64,000 nt of DNA from Vigna angularis (Eukaryota; Streptophyta; Magnoliopsida; Fabales; Fabaceae): assembly GCF_016808095.1 (NCBI RefSeq), contig NC_068979.1, positions 24,139,444 through 24,203,443 on the forward strand, given 5' to 3'. Below are positions 62,451-64,000 of this stretch, piece after piece (the stretch's first letter is position 1; each line of letters begins with the position of its first letter). The notes under the pieces are model-generated. The model was not told the DNA's origin, did not search any database, and was given only the letters and a program-made list of their open reading frames with translations. Both the position numbers and the translations under genes were made by a program.

Positions 62451-62881
62451 CTTTTTCTACACGTGGAGGTAACCACCGTAACGGAATACGCCCCCACGCA
62501 CAAGATCGCACGATATTTTCTTTCCCAGAGCGTGAAGAGTCACCACCCTGCAAGCATTTTCGACATTTCTTTCTCTTCTCTCTCTCTTTGGAATCTTCCT
62601 TCTGCGCGGAACCCTAACTCTGTTATGTACCTACTCATTATTTAATTGGGTCGTTTTTATAATTGGGGTTGCCGGCTTGACCAATCAATCATTTCGGGTT
62701 GGAGGAACAAGAGGAGTGAGGGGTTCACTTTTACGGTTTTTAATTAGGGTTCTTTGTCTTGTGCCGATCTTGTCATTTCTTGATTCTCTGATATTGATGC
62801 AAATTTTGGGTCTGGTGGGTGATTGTTAAATCAAATCCGCGGAAAGTATTGTTTTTTTTTTCCTTCCTCTGGGGTCGTGGA
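62450..62881 (+). promoter_or_regulatory. Leader region of the C4-hydroxylase gene
   Basis: A CT-rich initiator-like stretch (62570-62590) is followed by a leader with two short upstream frames: six codons from ATG 62624 and ten codons from ATG 62797 ending at 62829. Both end before the main ATG. A leader intron cannot be excluded. Confidence 0.4.
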
Positions 62882-63106
62882 ATGGATTTGGGGGTTTCTG
62901 ATGAGATGTTAGGCACTTTTGTGCCTATAGTAGTTTACTGGATTTATTCTGGGATTTACGTTGTTTTGGGGTCGTTTGCTGAAAGTTATCGGTTACATTC
63001 GAAGCAGGAAGAGGACGAAAAAAATTTGGTGTCAAAGGGTGCTGTGGTTAAAGGTGTTCTTCTTCAACAACTAGTTCAGGCCGTGGTTGCAACCCTCTTG
63101 TTTGCG
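62882..63106 (+). CDS. SBH1: Sphingoid-base C4-hydroxylase, first coding exon (partial gene)
   Basis: An exon of 75 codons starts at ATG 62882 and ends at a GTAAG donor (63107). The translation MDLGVSDEMLGTFVPIVVYW, SGIYVVLGSFAESYRLHSKQ, EEDEKNLVSKGAVVKGVLLQ, then QLVQAVVATLLFA matches the N-terminus of plant sphinganine C4-monooxygenases. Two membrane segments are visible (about residues 11-31 and 56-75). The diiron histidine boxes lie in later exons that are not within 63107-64000, so the first intron exceeds 890 bp or the gene is broken. The enzyme is a membrane fatty-acid-hydroxylase-superfamily protein of the endoplasmic reticulum that makes trihydroxy long-chain bases (phytosphingosine) from sphinganine. 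SBH1 versus SBH2 is not resolved. Confidence 0.85.
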
Positions 63107-64000
63107 GTAAGTTTTTCGAGGTGTGATAAGTTTGCAGTTTCTTTCTTTTTTTAATGATTTTTCTACGAGAAGATGCATTAATGAAGTCAATCTTGCATTG
63201 CCGAAACGGCTTTTAAGACGTTTAATTGCTCAACACGTTTATGTTTTGGCTCCTTTATGCCTTTTGGGTAATGCTAGACGCTATGCACAAGACAAACTGT
63301 TTTCGTTCCTTTTTGGTTGGTTGTGTTTATTACTTCACTAGTAACACTCCTTTACAAAGATTTTGTGTGCTTGATCTAGTATGGTGTGCAATAATGATAT
63401 TGTTTTTTTCTATTATTGATTATGATAAGGTTTGATTGCTATTTGGCATATGTGAGTTTAGTACTCTATTCTCCATTAGAGGTTGAACATTTATTGCGTG
63501 TGTGGTTGAATTGTTGTTTGACCTGTGTGTTTATCATAGGCTACTTCATAAGGGATAGTTTGTGGCTATAGATACTTTAATGGGTTATTCTTGGAGCCTT
63601 TTCTTAATGGTAGTAAATATGCTATTAGCCCAAAACGAGTTTCTTACCTTCAAAAAAGATAACGTGTGCTGAGCTCCAGAGAAAAAAGTTTCTTTGAGGG
63701 GTGGATGGTGTTGGTTTTGCCCCGATTGAGCAAAAGATTTAGAAAATCGGTTAAGGTAGATCGAATTAGATTGCATTATTTTTAGTCCAGTGAAAAGTAG
63801 AAGAGAGACTAAAACAGGGTTAAGGCCTAATAGTTGTTTGGTGGAAGGAAAAAAAAATTCGTTTCATTTAATCATGAATACTTAGAGTCATTATTCGATG
63901 AATGATTAGAATCTATTTGATTGGTCATAAATTATAAAATATTTATTATTTGTTAAGTTTATAATGAAATCATTTATAGTTGTATTAAATGAGGAAATAA
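63107..64000 (+). other. Intron 1 of the C4-hydroxylase gene (to window end)
   Basis: Begins with the donor GTAAGTTTT. No following exon (expected to carry WQYFMHR-type histidine boxes) was found to the window edge. The short frames 63123-63435 are unrecognised. Confidence 0.55.

Overview
This window is nuclear DNA from a flowering plant. It is AT-rich, its genes are split by GT-AG introns, and most of its length is transposon debris and (TA)n microsatellite. The proteins closely resemble legume ones, so a Phaseoleae bean (Vigna/Phaseolus/Glycine group) is the best guess; that assignment rests on protein recall only.

Five protein-coding genes are supported. A peroxisomal adenine nucleotide carrier lies on the minus strand (5 exons, 5976-8979). 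A single-exon sphingolipid long-chain-base delta-8 desaturase lies on the plus strand (31183-32526). A HAD-superfamily (HDHD3-like) hydrolase lies on the minus strand (9 exons, 36109-40211). Origin recognition complex subunit 6 lies on the plus strand (9 exons, 49588-52480). The first coding exon of a sphingoid-base C4-hydroxylase lies on the plus strand (62882-63106), and that gene runs off the right edge. A decayed boron-transporter pseudogene (1523-2377, minus) is also present. All exon chains were joined by hand, and reading phase closes exactly across every junction.

The rest is mostly mobile DNA. Two large solo LTRs (16870-19513 and 59220-61725) each have perfect 5-bp target duplications and belong to one diverged superfamily. 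An older relative ends near 5287, and two LTR 3' ends sit at about 43974 and 45456. Other elements are a non-autonomous copia-type element with 187-bp LTRs (41351-43299), an internally deleted Ty3/gypsy element with gag remnants (24742-26943), a non-LTR (LINE) RNase H relic (12170-12740), a gypsy-type transposon ORF relic (33880-35190), and at least six inverted-repeat (MITE/MULE-like) elements.

The most interesting points are: (1) two enzymes that modify the same sphingoid base, the delta-8 desaturase and the C4-hydroxylase, lie about 30 kb apart; (2) solo LTRs of one superfamily carry unrelated short-motif arrays at about the same internal position, followed by a conserved non-coding block; (3) a gene-less copia element has a tandemly repeated interior; (4) ORC6 has E2F-type sites just upstream of its start. 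The genes do not form an operon-like unit; apart from the sphingolipid pair they look functionally unrelated.
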